DNA of 64,000 bases, taken from assembly GCA_025931335.1 (NCBI GenBank), contig JAICNG010000004.1, positions 1-64,000 of the forward strand, given 5' to 3'. Position numbers and translations under genes: made by a program. Source of the DNA: Gemmatimonadaceae bacterium (GTDB lineage: Bacteria; Gemmatimonadota; Gemmatimonadetes; Gemmatimonadales; Gemmatimonadaceae). Of this stretch, positions 9,654-18,990 are shown one piece after another (within the stretch, counting starts at the first letter, position 1; every line of letters begins with the position of its first letter). Below the pieces are notes generated by a model that worked only from the letters and a program-made list of their open reading frames with translations, was not told the DNA's origin and did no database searches.

Positions 9654-9752
9654 AGGTGCTCGAAGTGCTCGAGGTGCTCCAGGTGCTCGACGGAGGTGGT
9701 CGAGGGGTCGCACCTCGGGCACCTCGAGCACCTCGAGCACCTCGACTACCTC
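9654..9752. repeat. Long hairpin built of GTGCTCGAG-type words (class D, copy 1)
   Basis: The left arm repeats the word gtgctcga four times with single-base variations. The right arm holds its reverse complement (cacctcgag) in tandem and runs into the stop codon of the upstream minus-strand gene. The arms can pair over about 40 bp with a G-rich centre. No run of T follows on the minus strand. It lies between the dehydrogenase-like gene and moxR. Confidence 0.85.
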
Positions 9753-11368
9753 TTGATCCGGTACCCCTCGTCCTCTTCCTCGAACACCCACACCGCCATG
9801 CGGGCGGGCTCGATGGGCGCATCGGGATCGATCGCGGTCCATCGCGCGCTCGAGCCGGTGCGAACGTCGCGCGCCACTGCGGCGATCGCGCTCGCCCGCT
9901 TGATCCAGAGGGCGAGGTTGGCCGGCCGCAGGTCCACCCAGCCCCGCAATGCGATGTCCGCGCCACGACCTTCGGGGGGGACCACGACCTTCTCGCCGCG
10001 AAGCACGTGTTCCCCGTCCGAGAGCAGGATCGGAAGCCCAACGGAGAGGATCTGCCGGCGCACGTTGGGCTCCCGCTCGCGGACGAGCCGCTCGCAATCG
10101 CGCGCCACGCACGCCGGGTCGGCGGTGGCGAGCGCGCGTACCGAAGGGTGCAGGCGGCTGATGAGGTAGGCCTCGAACAGGAGCTTGGTCAAGCGCGGAG
10201 GCCCGAGCATCTCGAATGCCACCGACCGCACGCCGTGCTGGTCCTCGAGCGCGCGCAGTCCGGCGATCGCCATCGATCGCAGGTACCCTCCGCGGTAGGT
10301 CGGCCCGAACGTCGCCCCGTCCAGCGCGGCGACGACGTCCTTCCCCGTCGGACGCCCAGTGAGCTCCATGATCACCGCCTCGGCGATCTCTTCAGGGGTC
10401 ACCAGCTCCATCTGGCCGAGCGCGGTGACGGTCTCGAATTCATCGCGCGCGAAGACGCCGTTCTCCCCCACGTTGATGAAGACGCTCTCCAGCTGCTTCC
10501 CCGTCTTCGTCCACCCGCGCGCGTCAGGCGCGAACGCGTCGCCGACGCGCATCGGCGTTTCGCAATCGACGAGCTCGACCGGCCGTCCCCCGCGCCGAAC
10601 CGGACCGTAGCCGATCTCCTTCCACCCGATCACGGCCGTCGGCTTGATCTCGATCGTGGCGGGTGCCCCCGGGGTGCGCGCCATGAGAAAGAGAAAGAGG
10701 CTCTGCGCGCCCGCGACGGCGGACTTCGACATCAGGGTACGGGAGGGCTTTTCCTCGCTGTGCGTGTACGGGATGTTGAGACCCATTCCTCCCGTGCCAC
10801 TGGTTCCGATCTTCACGTACGCCTTCGTCCCGGCACGGCGGAGCCCTTCGAACAGGGTCTGCATGTGACGGATGAGCTGCGGCAGCGGCAGGGTGAGTAG
10901 GTGGCGCTCGACCTCCTCCGTGCTCGCCCCGCCCCGCACCGCCGCCTCCATGAGCCGGGCAGAGCTCGCGAACACGTCCTGATACGCGAGCGCGGTCGCG
11001 CTGTTCACGCAGTCGACCACCGCCTCGGGGCGGATGGTCGTGAGCCACTGAAAGAGCAGGTTGTCATCGAACGAGGCGCTCGCGGGCCGCAGCACGTCGT
11101 CGATCATGCGGCGACGAGCCGCCGCGTCCTGCATCAGGTCGTCGCGCGCGCGCTCGGCGAGATCACTCGGCAGGAAGATGTTGCCCCACCTCGCCTCGAC
11201 CGGCACCTCGAGCTCGCTGAGATCTCGAAGCCCGGCGTCCGCCTCGGCCTTGGTGAGCGCGGTAATCACGAGGCGACGCGGCCGGTGAGGCGCCAGTCGC
11301 CGCGCGACCGCCGTGCCGACCAGCCCCGCTCCGCCGAGGAGGAGCACCGTCGAGTCGCGGATTTCCAC
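9746..11368 (-). CDS. NAD(P)-binding Rossmann-fold protein, SDR/epimerase-like, unknown substrate
   Basis: A 540-residue protein whose N-terminus has a dinucleotide-binding glycine motif GGAGLVGTAVARRL at residues 12-25, so the front end is an extended SDR or saccharopine-dehydrogenase-like Rossmann domain. Later stretches VDCVNSATALAYQDVF and KIGTSGTGGMGLNIPYTHSE look like cofactor or substrate loops but I cannot assign a reaction. At 540 residues it is far longer than a typical SDR, with about 250 C-terminal residues I do not recognise. It is the last gene after scpA-scpB-pseudouridine synthase (5-base gap). Its stop codon is part of the hairpin downstream. Confidence 0.7.
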   Translation of the reverse strand: MEIRDSTVLLLGGAGLVGTAVARRLAPHRPRRLVITALTKAEADAGLRDLSELEVPVEARWGNIFLPSDLAERARDDLMQDAAARRRMIDDVLRPASASFDDNLLFQWLTTIRPEAVVDCVNSATALAYQDVFASSARLMEAAVRGGASTEEVERHLLTLPLPQLIRHMQTLFEGLRRAGTKAYVKIGTSGTGGMGLNIPYTHSEEKPSRTLMSKSAVAGAQSLFLFLMARTPGAPATIEIKPTAVIGWKEIGYGPVRRGGRPVELVDCETPMRVGDAFAPDARGWTKTGKQLESVFINVGENGVFARDEFETVTALGQMELVTPEEIAEAVIMELTGRPTGKDVVAALDGATFGPTYRGGYLRSMAIAGLRALEDQHGVRSVAFEMLGPPRLTKLLFEAYLISRLHPSVRALATADPACVARDCERLVREREPNVRRQILSVGLPILLSDGEHVLRGEKVVVPPEGRGADIALRGWVDLRPANLALWIKRASAIAAVARDVRTGSSARWTAIDPDAPIEPARMAVWVFEEEDEGYRIKR

Positions 11369-11373
11369 GGCGC

Positions 11374-12102
11374 TCAGGGCTCGCGGATGAGCGCGTCGAG
11401 GATGTCACGCTCGCGCGACGTGAGCTTGCGCGTGGCGCCAGCGGCGAGCTTGCCGAGCGTGACCGGTCCGAAGCGCGTGCGCACGAGCCGGTCGACCTCC
11501 AGGCCTAACGCGAGGCAGAGCCGCCGCACCTCCCGATTCCGTCCCTCGGCGATGAGCACGCGAACGTCCCACCGCCCGCCGCCGAGCGAGGTCGCGTCGA
11601 TGTCGCGGACCTGCACGGGGCCGTCCTCGAGCATCACGCCCCGTCGCGCGAGGCGGACCGCCGCCGGGGCATTCCCGCGCACCGTCGCGACATACTCGCG
11701 CTCGACACCGCGACTCGGGTGGGTGAGGGCATGGGCCCCATCGCCATCGGTCGTCAGCAGCAGCACGCCCTCGGTGAGATAGTCGAGGCGCCCCACGTAC
11801 GTCAGCCCCGGCATCGGCGGCACGAGATCGAAGATCGTACGGCGCCCCTGGGGGTCGGAGCGGGTCGTCAACACGCCGGCCGGCTTGTTCATCACCAGCC
11901 AGGCGGTGGTCGTTTGGGCGACGATGGGGCGGCCGTCGACGGCAATGTTGTCGCGTGCCGGATCGACGCTCTGCCCGGTGCGAGCCGGTGTCCCGTTGAT
12001 CGTCACGCGGCCGGCGACGACGAGCGCCTCGGCGCCGCGACGCGATGCGACGCCGGCACGCGCCAACGCCCGCTGGATGCGCATCGCCGGCATCCGCCTC
12101 AC
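11374..12102 (-). CDS. RsuA/RluB-family 23S/16S rRNA pseudouridine synthase
   Basis: The product has an N-terminal S4 RNA-binding domain ([20 protein letters not shown]) and a catalytic domain with the family motif [18 protein letters not shown], whose Asp is the nucleophile. The last third includes [20 protein letters not shown]. Length (about 240) fits RluB. Three starts are possible: GTG 12102, which overlaps the scpB stop, ATG 12093 and ATG 12084. The last gives [11 protein letters not shown], the most family-like N-terminus. The scpA-scpB-rluB order is common in bacteria and supports RluB, but RsuA/RluE cannot be excluded. Confidence 0.9.
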   Translation of the reverse strand: MRRMPAMRIQRALARAGVASRRGAEALVVAGRVTINGTPARTGQSVDPARDNIAVDGRPIVAQTTTAWLVMNKPAGVLTTRSDPQGRRTIFDLVPPMPGLTYVGRLDYLTEGVLLLTTDGDGAHALTHPSRGVEREYVATVRGNAPAAVRLARRGVMLEDGPVQVRDIDATSLGGGRWDVRVLIAEGRNREVRRLCLALGLEVDRLVRTRFGPVTLGKLAAGATRKLTSRERDILDALIREP

Positions 12103-12665
12103 TCGGTCGCGTTAGGCGCGGAGGCGTCGGAGGACGCGACGACGCGGAGCGCGATCGCGAGCTCGTCGGCGCGCGGCAGCTCCTCGAGGTGCCGGAGCGC
12201 GAAATGCTCGAGGAACAGCGGCGTCGTTCCGTAGAGGAGCGGGCGGCCCAATCCCTCGGCGCGTCCGACGACGTCGATCAATCCCCGCTCGTGAAGCGAC
12301 TTCAGCACGCCACCCACGGCGACGCCGCGGATCTCCTCGATGTCCGCCCGCGAGATCGGCTGCCGATAGGCGATGATCGCGAGCGTCTCGAGCGCCGCGC
12401 CGGAGAGCCGGTGCGGTCGGGCGGCGAGCTGTGCGCGCTCGATCGCCTCGGTGTACTCCGCGCGCGTCAGGATTTGCCATCCCCCCGCGATCTCCACCAG
12501 CTCGACGCCATGGCCCTCCACGTCGTAGTGCTCGCGAATCTCGTCGAGGGCAGACGCGACGGCGGCCGCGCTCGCTTCGTCGTCGAGCGCCGCGAGCTCG
12601 TCCGTCGGAATGGGACGCCCGCTCGCGAACAGCGCCGCCTCAAGCAGCTTCGCTAGCGGCGTCAC
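12099..12665 (-). CDS. scpB: Segregation and condensation protein ScpB
   Basis: ScpB is the winged-helix kite subunit of the SMC-ScpAB chromosome condensation complex. The 188-residue product has [16 protein letters not shown] at the N-terminus, then [20 protein letters not shown] and [19 protein letters not shown], which are conserved ScpB stretches. The GTG start at 12665 lies inside the 3' end of scpA (26-base overlap), suggesting coupled translation at the ratio needed for the complex. The open frame extends further upstream as a shadow of scpA. Confidence 0.95.
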   Translation of the reverse strand: MTPLAKLLEAALFASGRPIPTDELAALDDEASAAAVASALDEIREHYDVEGHGVELVEIAGGWQILTRAEYTEAIERAQLAARPHRLSGAALETLAIIAYRQPISRADIEEIRGVAVGGVLKSLHERGLIDVVGRAEGLGRPLLYGTTPLFLEHFALRHLEELPRADELAIALRVVASSDASAPNATE

Positions 12666-13374
12666 GCGAGATCTCCACGAGGGCGAAGGGGCGCGCCTGC
12701 ACCAGCTTGAGCTCGCCGCGACGCGCGAGCTCGAGCAGCGCCAACAGCGCCGACAGAATCTGCCACGGCTCCGCGTTCGGATGGACGACGTCCCACCACC
12801 GCACCATCCCCCGCATGTTGAGCACCGCGCGAATGTTCGCCATGGCGCCGTCGACGTCGAGGGCGCGCGGCACGATGTCGTGCAGCGTTGGGCGCGTGGC
12901 GACGCGCAGCACGCGATCGACCGCGGACAGCAGCTCGGGAAGCGACAGCGCGAGCGGGCTCGTCGGCGCCGACGGCTCGGCCGGCAGCCATCCGCGCGCG
13001 AACCGGTTGCGCCGTTCCTCCGAGCGGTCTTCGAGCACATCAACCACTTCGCGCATCTGCTGGTACTCGAGCAACCGTCGCACCAGCTCGGCGCGTGGAT
13101 CCTCCCAGCTCTCGTCGTCCTGCGAGCGCGGCAGCAGCATCTGCGCCTTGATGCGCAGCAGGCGCGCCGCCATCTCGAGATACTCGGCGGCGTCGCTCAG
13201 CTCGAGACCGTGGATGCGCGCAAGGAACTGTTCGCAGATGCGCGCGATCGGGATGTCGGTGATCTCGACTTCCTCCTCGCGGATGAGCGTGAGCAGGAGA
13301 TCGAGCGGGCCGGAGAACTGGTCGAGCTCGACGATGAACGTGCGTGTGCTTTCGGCCTCGAGCGTGGCGCTCAC
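12640..13374 (-). CDS. scpA: Segregation and condensation protein ScpA
   Basis: ScpA is the kleisin of the SMC-ScpAB complex. The 244-residue product has the N-terminal kleisin motif FSGPLDLLLTLIREEEVEI, then YLEMAARLLRIKAQMLLP, both standard for ScpA, a proline-rich linker near residue 130, and a C-terminal winged helix (LSALLALLELARRGELKL). Start ATG at 13374 overlaps the M50 protease stop (ATGA). No smc gene lies in the window, so the third subunit is encoded elsewhere. Confidence 0.96.
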   Translation of the reverse strand: MSATLEAESTRTFIVELDQFSGPLDLLLTLIREEEVEITDIPIARICEQFLARIHGLELSDAAEYLEMAARLLRIKAQMLLPRSQDDESWEDPRAELVRRLLEYQQMREVVDVLEDRSEERRNRFARGWLPAEPSAPTSPLALSLPELLSAVDRVLRVATRPTLHDIVPRALDVDGAMANIRAVLNMRGMVRWWDVVHPNAEPWQILSALLALLELARRGELKLVQARPFALVEISRDAASEAA

Positions 13375-14051
13375 GTGGGCTCCCCAAGATCAAAGGGCGC
13401 GATAAGGCGCGTCGCCACGCCCATCAGCAAACGCACCGGTGCCATCCACGTCATGATCACCACCGGTGCGAACGAGAGCAGGAGGATGAGAATCAGCAGT
13501 CCATATGCTCCGATCCGCTGATACTGGAGCGCCCACCGGGGCGGGAGCAGGTATTTCACGACGTGCGAGCCATCGAGCGGCGGCATCGGGAACAGGTTGA
13601 ACATGATCAGCACGAGGTTGATCAGGATGCCGAACCGCAACATGTCCTGAACGTACCCCAGCGGGCCCGCGGTCGCTGGGGCGCCATGGCCGAGAGCACC
13701 CGCCGCCACGGCGAGGACCACGCACGCGAGCGCGATCACGGCGTTCGCCGCCACGCCGGCGAGCGACACGATGATGTCGCCGCGCTTGAAGTGGCGGTAG
13801 TTACGGGGGACGACCGGTATCGGCTTCGCTCCGCCAAAGATCATCGAGCCTCCCGATCCCCAGTACGTCAATGCCGGCAGCAGCAGTGTCAGAAACGGAT
13901 CGATGTGCTTGACCGGATTCCAGGTGAGGCGGCCGAGCTGGTATGCCGTGGGATCTCCCTGCTTCAGAGCCGCGTAGCCATGCGCGTACTCATGAGCGAT
14001 GACCGAGAACAGGAATATCGGTAAGCCGAGGAGAAGCAGCTCCAGGTTCAA
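13371..14051 (-). CDS. Site-2-type (M50) membrane metalloprotease
   Basis: A multi-pass inner-membrane zinc protease of the short M50 class that often precedes scpA. It has the zinc motif HEYAH within FSVIAHEYAHGYAALKQGD and the third ligand in LFPMPPLDGSHVV (NxFPxPPLDG type), with membrane helices around both and three more in the second half. The chosen TTG at 14051 gives 226 residues starting LNLELLLLGLPIFLF. The open frame runs 51 codons further upstream, but that stretch overlaps the promoter described at 14100-14128 and does not look like protein. The true start is uncertain by a few codons. Confidence 0.85.
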   Translation of the reverse strand: MNLELLLLGLPIFLFSVIAHEYAHGYAALKQGDPTAYQLGRLTWNPVKHIDPFLTLLLPALTYWGSGGSMIFGGAKPIPVVPRNYRHFKRGDIIVSLAGVAANAVIALACVVLAVAAGALGHGAPATAGPLGYVQDMLRFGILINLVLIMFNLFPMPPLDGSHVVKYLLPPRWALQYQRIGAYGLLILILLLSFAPVVIMTWMAPVRLLMGVATRLIAPFDLGEPT

Positions 14052-14099
14052 TCGGGGTGCGGTATGAGTGGAGCGCGGCCCGCACGTCGGACCGCGCGT

Positions 14100-14128
14100 A
14101 AGGTACGCGCCGCGTGAAATGATGTCAA
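14100..14128 (-). promoter_or_regulatory. Sigma70-type promoter for the M50-scpAB unit
   Basis: On the minus strand a perfect -35 TTGACA (14128-14123) is followed by a 17-base spacer and -10 TACCTT (14105-14100). Predicted transcription start is near 14093, giving a leader of about 40 bases to the TTG start at 14051. It lies back to back with the rpsT promoter, the two -35 boxes being 14 bases apart. Confidence 0.75.
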
Positions 14129-14142
14129 AGCCATGTGGCGCC

Positions 14143-14171
14143 TTGACATCCGGGATCCTGCGGCCTAGCTT
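14143..14171 (+). promoter_or_regulatory. Sigma70-type promoter for rpsT
   Basis: Perfect -35 TTGACA at 14143-14148, 17-base spacer, -10 TAGCTT at 14166-14171. Transcription would start near 14178, leaving a leader of about 45 bases with the SD-like GGAGAG before the GTG start of rpsT. Confidence 0.8.
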
Positions 14172-14221
14172 TCGCCCTCCGAAATCGCAGTCGCACCATC
14201 GCATCTCCGGAGAGTTTCGTC

Positions 14222-14458
14222 GTGCCGAATATCAAGTCCGCCGAGAAGAACATGCGGAAGTCGCGTGCCGCCGCGGTACGCAACCGCGCCCAGCGCTCGG
14301 CGCTCCGCACCGCCCTCAAGAAGGCGGCCGATCCGCAGGCCACGAACGAGACTCGACTCGGCGCGATCAGCCTGCTCGATCGCGCGGCTCGCAAGGGCCT
14401 CATTCACCGCAACGCGGCGGCGCGGTACAAGAGCCGGCTCGCGAAAGCGTCGAAGTAG
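14222..14458 (+). CDS. rpsT: 30S ribosomal protein S20
   Basis: The 78-residue product is a typical S20: MPNIKSAEKNMRKSRAA at the start, a Lys/Arg-rich helical body and KGLIHRNAAARYKSRLAK near the end. It binds 16S rRNA early in 30S assembly. It starts with GTG at 14222 behind GGAGAG. It is a single-gene transcription unit with its own promoter (14143-14171) and a strong terminator (14481-14509), oriented against nearly all its neighbours. Confidence 0.98.
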   Translation: MPNIKSAEKNMRKSRAAAVRNRAQRSALRTALKKAADPQATNETRLGAISLLDRAARKGLIHRNAAARYKSRLAKASK

Positions 14459-14480
14459 ATCGGTCCCTGCTGACAAAATG

Positions 14481-14509
14481 AACCCGGGCGAACAGCCCGG
14501 GTTTTTTTT
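14481..14509 (+). terminator. Rho-independent terminator of rpsT
   Basis: AACCCGGGC, a short loop and GCCCGGGTT followed by a run of eight T. The stem is 9 bp, GC-rich, 22 bases after the rpsT stop. In the minus direction the stem is followed by a weaker T-rich stretch, so it may also serve the convergent zinc-ribbon gene ending at 14512. Confidence 0.95.
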
Positions 14510-14511
14510 CG

Positions 14512-15351
14512 CTACAATGCGGCGAGCTCCGCCCCGCATCGCTCGCAGTACCACTCCGTCGGATAGTTCATTGTGCTGCACTCCTGGCACTTGAGCGTCT
14601 TCACCTGCTCGCTCGGAACGTCCTTGAGGAAGGACGGCACCTGCGTGGACTGACGGGGCATGTGCGGGGACGCGGGCTCGGCAGGAAGACCGAGGCCGAA
14701 CGGATTGCTTTGCGCCTCGCTCGCCGCCTGGCCGGCCGACGGTGTCGGGTTGACGGGGCGTCCGCGAGAATCGACGACGGACTTGAGAAACTCCAGCTCG
14801 TCGAAGCCCACGCCCCCGGTGTCCGGCCGCGAGGGCGTCGGTTTCGCCGGAGCGCTCGGCGCCGCCGGCGTGCGTGCCTCACGAGTCATGGCCTCGCGCG
14901 GGGTCGCGCCCGTCTTCGGCGCGTTCAACGCCAGCACTTCGCGCAGCCGTGTGAGCTCGACGCTCGCCTGAGTGCGCTCGAGCGCGATCGACGCCGTGGC
15001 TTCATCGGTCCGTCGGAGGATCTCGTCGTACGCGTCAGCGCCCAACTCGCCCACCGAGGCGCGGAGCTCCGCCTCCGATCGCTCGTCCCGATGCTTCGCC
15101 TCCGCCCGCTCCAGCTCGCCCAGCCGCTCCGCCAGCGTTTTCGCCGCCGCCTCGATCTCCGACATGTGGCTCAGCAGCTGGTCGACCACCTTCTGGAGCC
15201 GGAGCGCGTAGTCGCCGTGCACCCGTTGATAGATGTGCGCGGGGGTCGAATCGCGGCGCGCCTCGAGCGCGGCGAGCCACGACTCGAACCGCGCGCGCTC
15301 GGCCATGAGCGACGCGACGTTCGACGCGGTGTTCGAGGGCGGATTCGTCAT
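14512..15351 (-). CDS. Coiled-coil protein with C-terminal zinc ribbon, unknown function
   Basis: A 279-residue cytoplasmic protein. Residues about 15-145 are rich in Glu, Arg, Ala and Leu and look like a long coiled coil (SHMSEIEAAAKTLAERLGEL). The middle is a Pro/Thr/Ser-rich linker, and the C-terminus carries a zinc ribbon with CQEC and CERC separated by about 12 residues. I do not recognise an orthologue group. It ends the pyrimidine operon, starting inside the aldolase stop (overlap of 4 bases), but nothing in the sequence ties it to nucleotide synthesis. Confidence 0.75.
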   Translation of the reverse strand: MTNPPSNTASNVASLMAERARFESWLAALEARRDSTPAHIYQRVHGDYALRLQKVVDQLLSHMSEIEAAAKTLAERLGELERAEAKHRDERSEAELRASVGELGADAYDEILRRTDEATASIALERTQASVELTRLREVLALNAPKTGATPREAMTREARTPAAPSAPAKPTPSRPDTGGVGFDELEFLKSVVDSRGRPVNPTPSAGQAASEAQSNPFGLGLPAEPASPHMPRQSTQVPSFLKDVPSEQVKTLKCQECSTMNYPTEWYCERCGAELAAL

Positions 15352-16040
15352 TCGTCTCTCCGCTGGTCATCCGGCGCCGGACTTCCAGGATACGGTCCGG
15401 CGATTCCTGCGCGTTCGCGCGCTGCCACGAGGGCCGCCACCTGCTCGCCCGAGAGCTCGTTCACACGCCCGAGCAATCGCGATGTGAGCAGGATGCGCGC
15501 CGTGTGCTCCAGGCTTTCCATCCGTTGGTGAGCGATCGACAACGTCGGTCCGGCCGTCACGGCGCCGTGATTCGCCATCAGAAAGGCGTCGTGCGCTGGA
15601 ATGAACGGATCGAATTGCCGAGCGAGCGCCTCGGTCCCCGGGGTTTCGTAGGGAACGAGCGGCACCCAGCCCACCTGAAAGATAACCTCGGGGAGTACAC
15701 ACGAAGCAAACCCCTCCCCCGCCACGGCGAACCCGGTCGCGATCGGCGGATGCGCATGCACGATGGCGCCGATGTCGGGGCGCCGCTCGTAGATGCGCAG
15801 ATGCACGGCGAGCTCACTCGAGGCCCGCCGAGCTCCACGCACGCGATGGCCGTCGGCGCGCACTTCCACGAGATCATCGGTTCGAACATCCACCTTCGAC
15901 ATCCCCGCTGGCGTCACCAGAATGCGATCCGGACCGAGGCGGACCGAGACGTTCCCCTCGGCGCCGGCGATGAGGCCGCGCTCCCACAGCCGACGGCAGA
16001 CGCCGACGATCTCACGCCGAGCTGCGGATGCCCCTGACAC
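15348..16040 (-). CDS. Class II aldolase/adducin family protein
   Basis: A 230-residue zinc-dependent sugar-phosphate aldolase or dehydratase. Motifs: GNVSVRLGPDRILVTPAG near the N-terminus (phosphate loop), SSELAVHLRIYERRPDIGAI with a catalytic-type Glu, zinc ligands in VHAHPP, and ANHGAVTAG supplying the third His. The family includes L-fuculose-phosphate aldolase, ribulose-5-phosphate 4-epimerase and MtnB. The sequence alone does not settle the substrate. GTG start at 16040. It is 7 bases downstream of pyrC and probably co-transcribed with the pyrimidine genes. Confidence 0.85.
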   Translation of the reverse strand: MSGASAARREIVGVCRRLWERGLIAGAEGNVSVRLGPDRILVTPAGMSKVDVRTDDLVEVRADGHRVRGARRASSELAVHLRIYERRPDIGAIVHAHPPIATGFAVAGEGFASCVLPEVIFQVGWVPLVPYETPGTEALARQFDPFIPAHDAFLMANHGAVTAGPTLSIAHQRMESLEHTARILLTSRLLGRVNELSGEQVAALVAARERAGIAGPYPGSPAPDDQRRDE

Positions 16041-16047
16041 GCCGCCG

Positions 16048-17361
16048 TCACCTCGTGAGGCGGTAGATCACGTGCCCATCGACGATGGTAGCGATCGCGC
16101 GGCCACGCAGCAATCGATCGGCATAGGGCGTGTTTCGCCCTTTGGAGACGAACGTCGACGGATCGACCGACCACTCGAGCTCGGGATCGAACACCGTGAC
16201 GTGCGCCGGCGCGCCGCGCGCAAGGGATCCGCCGGCCAGGTGGAATATGCGCGCAGGCGCACAGGCCAGCCGGTCGACGAGCGTCGGCAGGTCGAGAACG
16301 CCGGTGTGGACGAGGTCGGTGAGCATCACGCCGAGCGCCGTCTCGAGCCCGACGATGCCGAAGGGTGCATCGGCGAACTCGCGCTCTTTCGCGTCGTAGT
16401 GGTGCGGGGCGTGATCGGTGGCGATGACATCGATGGTGCCGTCACGCACGCCCTCGCGCAGCGCGTCCAGGTCGTCCGCGGTGCGCAGCGGCGGGTTCAT
16501 CTTCGCGTGTGTGTCATAGCCTTCGCACGCATTCTCCGTGAGCGTGAGGTGATGGGGCGTCACCTCCGCGGTCACCGTCACGCCGAGCCCCTTTCCCCAC
16601 CGGATGAGCTCGACGGACCCGCGCGTGCTCATGTGCGCGAGGTGAACGTGTCCGCCGGTGAGCCGCGCGAGCAGGATGTTCCGCGCCACCATCACTTCCT
16701 CGGCTTCGGCGGGAATGCCCTTCACGCCGAGCCGCGCGCTGACAATGCCCTCGTTCATCGCGCCGCCAGACGCGAGCGTCGGCTCCTCGCAATGATCGAT
16801 CACCGGGATGCCGAATGACTGCGCGTATTCGAGCGCCGTCCGCATGAGGTGCGCGGACGCGACCGGTTTTCCATCATCACTCACCGCGACCGCGCCTGCC
16901 CCGACCATTTCCCCGAACTCGGCGAGCTGCTCGCCACGCTGCCCCAACGAGATCGCGCCGATGGGATACACGCGCGCGGCCCCGGCGCGCATCGCCTGGC
17001 GCAGGATGAAGCCGACGGCGGCCTGATTGTCCGTGACGGGCTCGGTGTTCGGCATCGCGCACACGGCGGTGAATCCGCCCGCGGCAGCCGCGCGCGCGCC
17101 GGTCGCGATCGTCTCGACGTCCTCCCGCCCCGGCTCCCGCAGGTGGCAGTGCACATCGATGAATCCCGGCGCGATAATAGCCCCAGCACAGTCGAGCACT
17201 TCGGCGTCGTCGGGGGCGCTCAGCGACCGACCCTGCGCCTCGACGGACCCCCCGCGCAGCAGCACGTCACCCACCTCGTCGACGCCGCGCGCGGGATCGA
17301 GGATGCGCCCGCCGCGAAGCAGGACGTCGCGCGGCGCGGATCCCGTTCGCTCGCGGGTCAT
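16048..17361 (-). CDS. pyrC: Dihydroorotase
   Basis: PyrC closes carbamoyl-aspartate to dihydroorotate, step three of UMP synthesis. The 437-residue product is a class I amidohydrolase: zinc ligands in [12 protein letters not shown], substrate motif [24 protein letters not shown], and the catalytic Asp region IATDHAPHH. Its ATG overlaps the pyrB stop. Length and motifs match class I dihydroorotases, which often associate with aspartate transcarbamoylase. Confidence 0.96.
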   Translation of the reverse strand: MTRERTGSAPRDVLLRGGRILDPARGVDEVGDVLLRGGSVEAQGRSLSAPDDAEVLDCAGAIIAPGFIDVHCHLREPGREDVETIATGARAAAAGGFTAVCAMPNTEPVTDNQAAVGFILRQAMRAGAARVYPIGAISLGQRGEQLAEFGEMVGAGAVAVSDDGKPVASAHLMRTALEYAQSFGIPVIDHCEEPTLASGGAMNEGIVSARLGVKGIPAEAEEVMVARNILLARLTGGHVHLAHMSTRGSVELIRWGKGLGVTVTAEVTPHHLTLTENACEGYDTHAKMNPPLRTADDLDALREGVRDGTIDVIATDHAPHHYDAKEREFADAPFGIVGLETALGVMLTDLVHTGVLDLPTLVDRLACAPARIFHLAGGSLARGAPAHVTVFDPELEWSVDPSTFVSKGRNTPYADRLLRGRAIATIVDGHVIYRLTR

Positions 17362-18320
17362 CGCTCGCTGGCCCCTTTGGCGGCGTCGGCGAGCTCGGGC
17401 CGGCCTCCGGCGAGGAGATACAACACCGCCATCCGCACGGCGACGCCGTTCGTCACCTGGTCGAGAATCACGCTATGCTCCCCGTCGGCGACGTCCGAAT
17501 CGATCTCCACGCCGCGGTTCATCGGTCCGGGATGCATGATGAGCACGGGCCGCCCGGCCCGATCGAGACGCTCGCGCGTGACGCCGAAGACGCGGTTGTA
17601 CTCGCGAAGGGACGGGATGTACCCGCCCTGCATTCGCTCGAGCTGGAGGCGGAGAATGTTGAGCGCCTCGGCCCATTCGATCGCTTCCTCGATACGCTTG
17701 AAGACGATGACGCCGAATTCGGCGATGTCCTTCGGAAGCAGCGAGCGCGGGCCGCACACGGCGACCTCGGCGCCCATCTTGGTGAGCCCCCAGATGTTCG
17801 ATCGCGCAACGCGCGAATGGAGAACGTCCCCGACGATGCAGACGCGCCGCCGCTCGAGCGTCCCGAAGTGATCGCGGAGCGTCAGCAGGTCGAGCAGCCC
17901 CTGGGTAGGGTGCTCGTGGGTGCCATCGCCGGCGTTGATGACGTTCGATTGAATGCGGTCGGCGAGGAAGTGCGCCGCCCCCGACGCGGAGTGCCGGATC
18001 ACGACCATATTGATCCGCATCGCCTCGAGATTGCGCGCGGTGTCGACGAGGGTCTCCCCTTTCTGCACGCTCGAGCCAGACGACCCCACATTCACGGTGT
18101 CGGCCGACAGGCGCTTCTCGGCGAACTCGAACGAGATCCGCGTTCGCGTGGACGCTTCGAAGAAGAGGTTGACGATCGTCATCCCGCGCAACGCGGGGAC
18201 CTTCTTGATCTGACGCTCGCTGACTTCCTTGAACGGCTCGGCGGTATCGAGGATCAATCGAATCTGCTCCGTCGAGAGAGGCTCGAGTCCGAGCAGGTCC
18301 TTGCCGAGCGTTTTCGTCAT
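17358..18320 (-). CDS. pyrB: Aspartate carbamoyltransferase catalytic subunit
   Basis: PyrB makes carbamoyl-aspartate. The 320-residue product has the carbamoyl-phosphate loop STRTRISFE, then [17 protein letters not shown] and the aspartate-binding tail around [14 protein letters not shown]. No regulatory subunit PyrI gene is nearby, so allosteric control, if any, differs from enteric bacteria. It overlaps pyrR by four bases and pyrC by four bases, making a tight pyrR-pyrB-pyrC operon. Confidence 0.97.
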   Translation of the reverse strand: MTKTLGKDLLGLEPLSTEQIRLILDTAEPFKEVSERQIKKVPALRGMTIVNLFFEASTRTRISFEFAEKRLSADTVNVGSSGSSVQKGETLVDTARNLEAMRINMVVIRHSASGAAHFLADRIQSNVINAGDGTHEHPTQGLLDLLTLRDHFGTLERRRVCIVGDVLHSRVARSNIWGLTKMGAEVAVCGPRSLLPKDIAEFGVIVFKRIEEAIEWAEALNILRLQLERMQGGYIPSLREYNRVFGVTRERLDRAGRPVLIMHPGPMNRGVEIDSDVADGEHSVILDQVTNGVAVRMAVLYLLAGGRPELADAAKGASER

Positions 18321-18868
18321 GCGCCCTCGTCGCGTGGCACGACGACGACGGCATCCTTGCCGTCGAGCTCTTCGACGAGCACGTCGACCCGATCGGTGGA
18401 GGCGACCTCGATCTTCTTGCCAACGATGTCGGCGTGGATCGGCAGCTCCCGTCCCCCGCGGTCGACGAGCACGGCGAGCGCGATCCTCGCCGGCCGCCCG
18501 AAGTCGGCCAGCTCGTCGAGCGCGGCGCGTACGGTGCGCCCGGTGTAGAGCACGTCGTCGATGATCACGACGTGCCTGCCCTCCAGGTTCCAGGGGAGAT
18601 CGGTGGGGCCGACCACCGGGCGCGGGCCCACCGTCTGGAGATCATCGCGGTAGAGCGTGATGTCGAGCGCGCCTCTGGGCACATCGACCTTTTCTCGCTC
18701 ACGGATGGCGTCGGCGATTCGAGCGGCCAACTGCACGCCGCGTCGCTGGATGCCGACGATGATGAGGTCGTCCGTACCGTTGTGGAGCTCGACAATCTCG
18801 TCGGCCATGCGCTTGAGCGCGCGATCGACTGCGCGCGCATCGAGCACGACGGAATTCTTTGGAGGCAT
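18317..18868 (-). CDS. pyrR: PyrR: pyr operon regulator / uracil phosphoribosyltransferase
   Basis: The 183-residue product has the PRPP-binding motif [18 protein letters not shown] and the PyrR-type N-terminal stretch [18 protein letters not shown]. PyrR binds pyr mRNA in many bacteria and also has UPRT activity. The ATG at 18868 gives [11 protein letters not shown]. It is first in the pyr operon; the 122-base divergent region upstream shows no clear antiterminator pair, so any RNA-binding control is not visible from the sequence. Confidence 0.95.
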   Translation of the reverse strand: MPPKNSVVLDARAVDRALKRMADEIVELHNGTDDLIIVGIQRRGVQLAARIADAIREREKVDVPRGALDITLYRDDLQTVGPRPVVGPTDLPWNLEGRHVVIIDDVLYTGRTVRAALDELADFGRPARIALAVLVDRGGRELPIHADIVGKKIEVASTDRVDVLVEELDGKDAVVVVPRDEGA

Positions 18869-18990
18869 CGGTGGAGGAATATGCCCGCGGCGGTGCGCTG
18901 ATAGAAGGGGGGAGCCCAACCCGATCCTTCCGCGGCCCGCCCCTTGCAGCGGCAGAATGACGACTCCACTCCACTCGGGAGGATTCGTAC

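Noticed and set aside
9654-9752. Tandem words resembling a CRISPR array or a microsatellite
   Set aside because: Repeats are 8-9 bases without spacers and form two inverted arms; no cas genes nearby.
18869-18990. PyrR antiterminator/terminator leader upstream of pyrR
   Set aside because: No pair of alternative stems or conserved PyrR binding loop could be made out.
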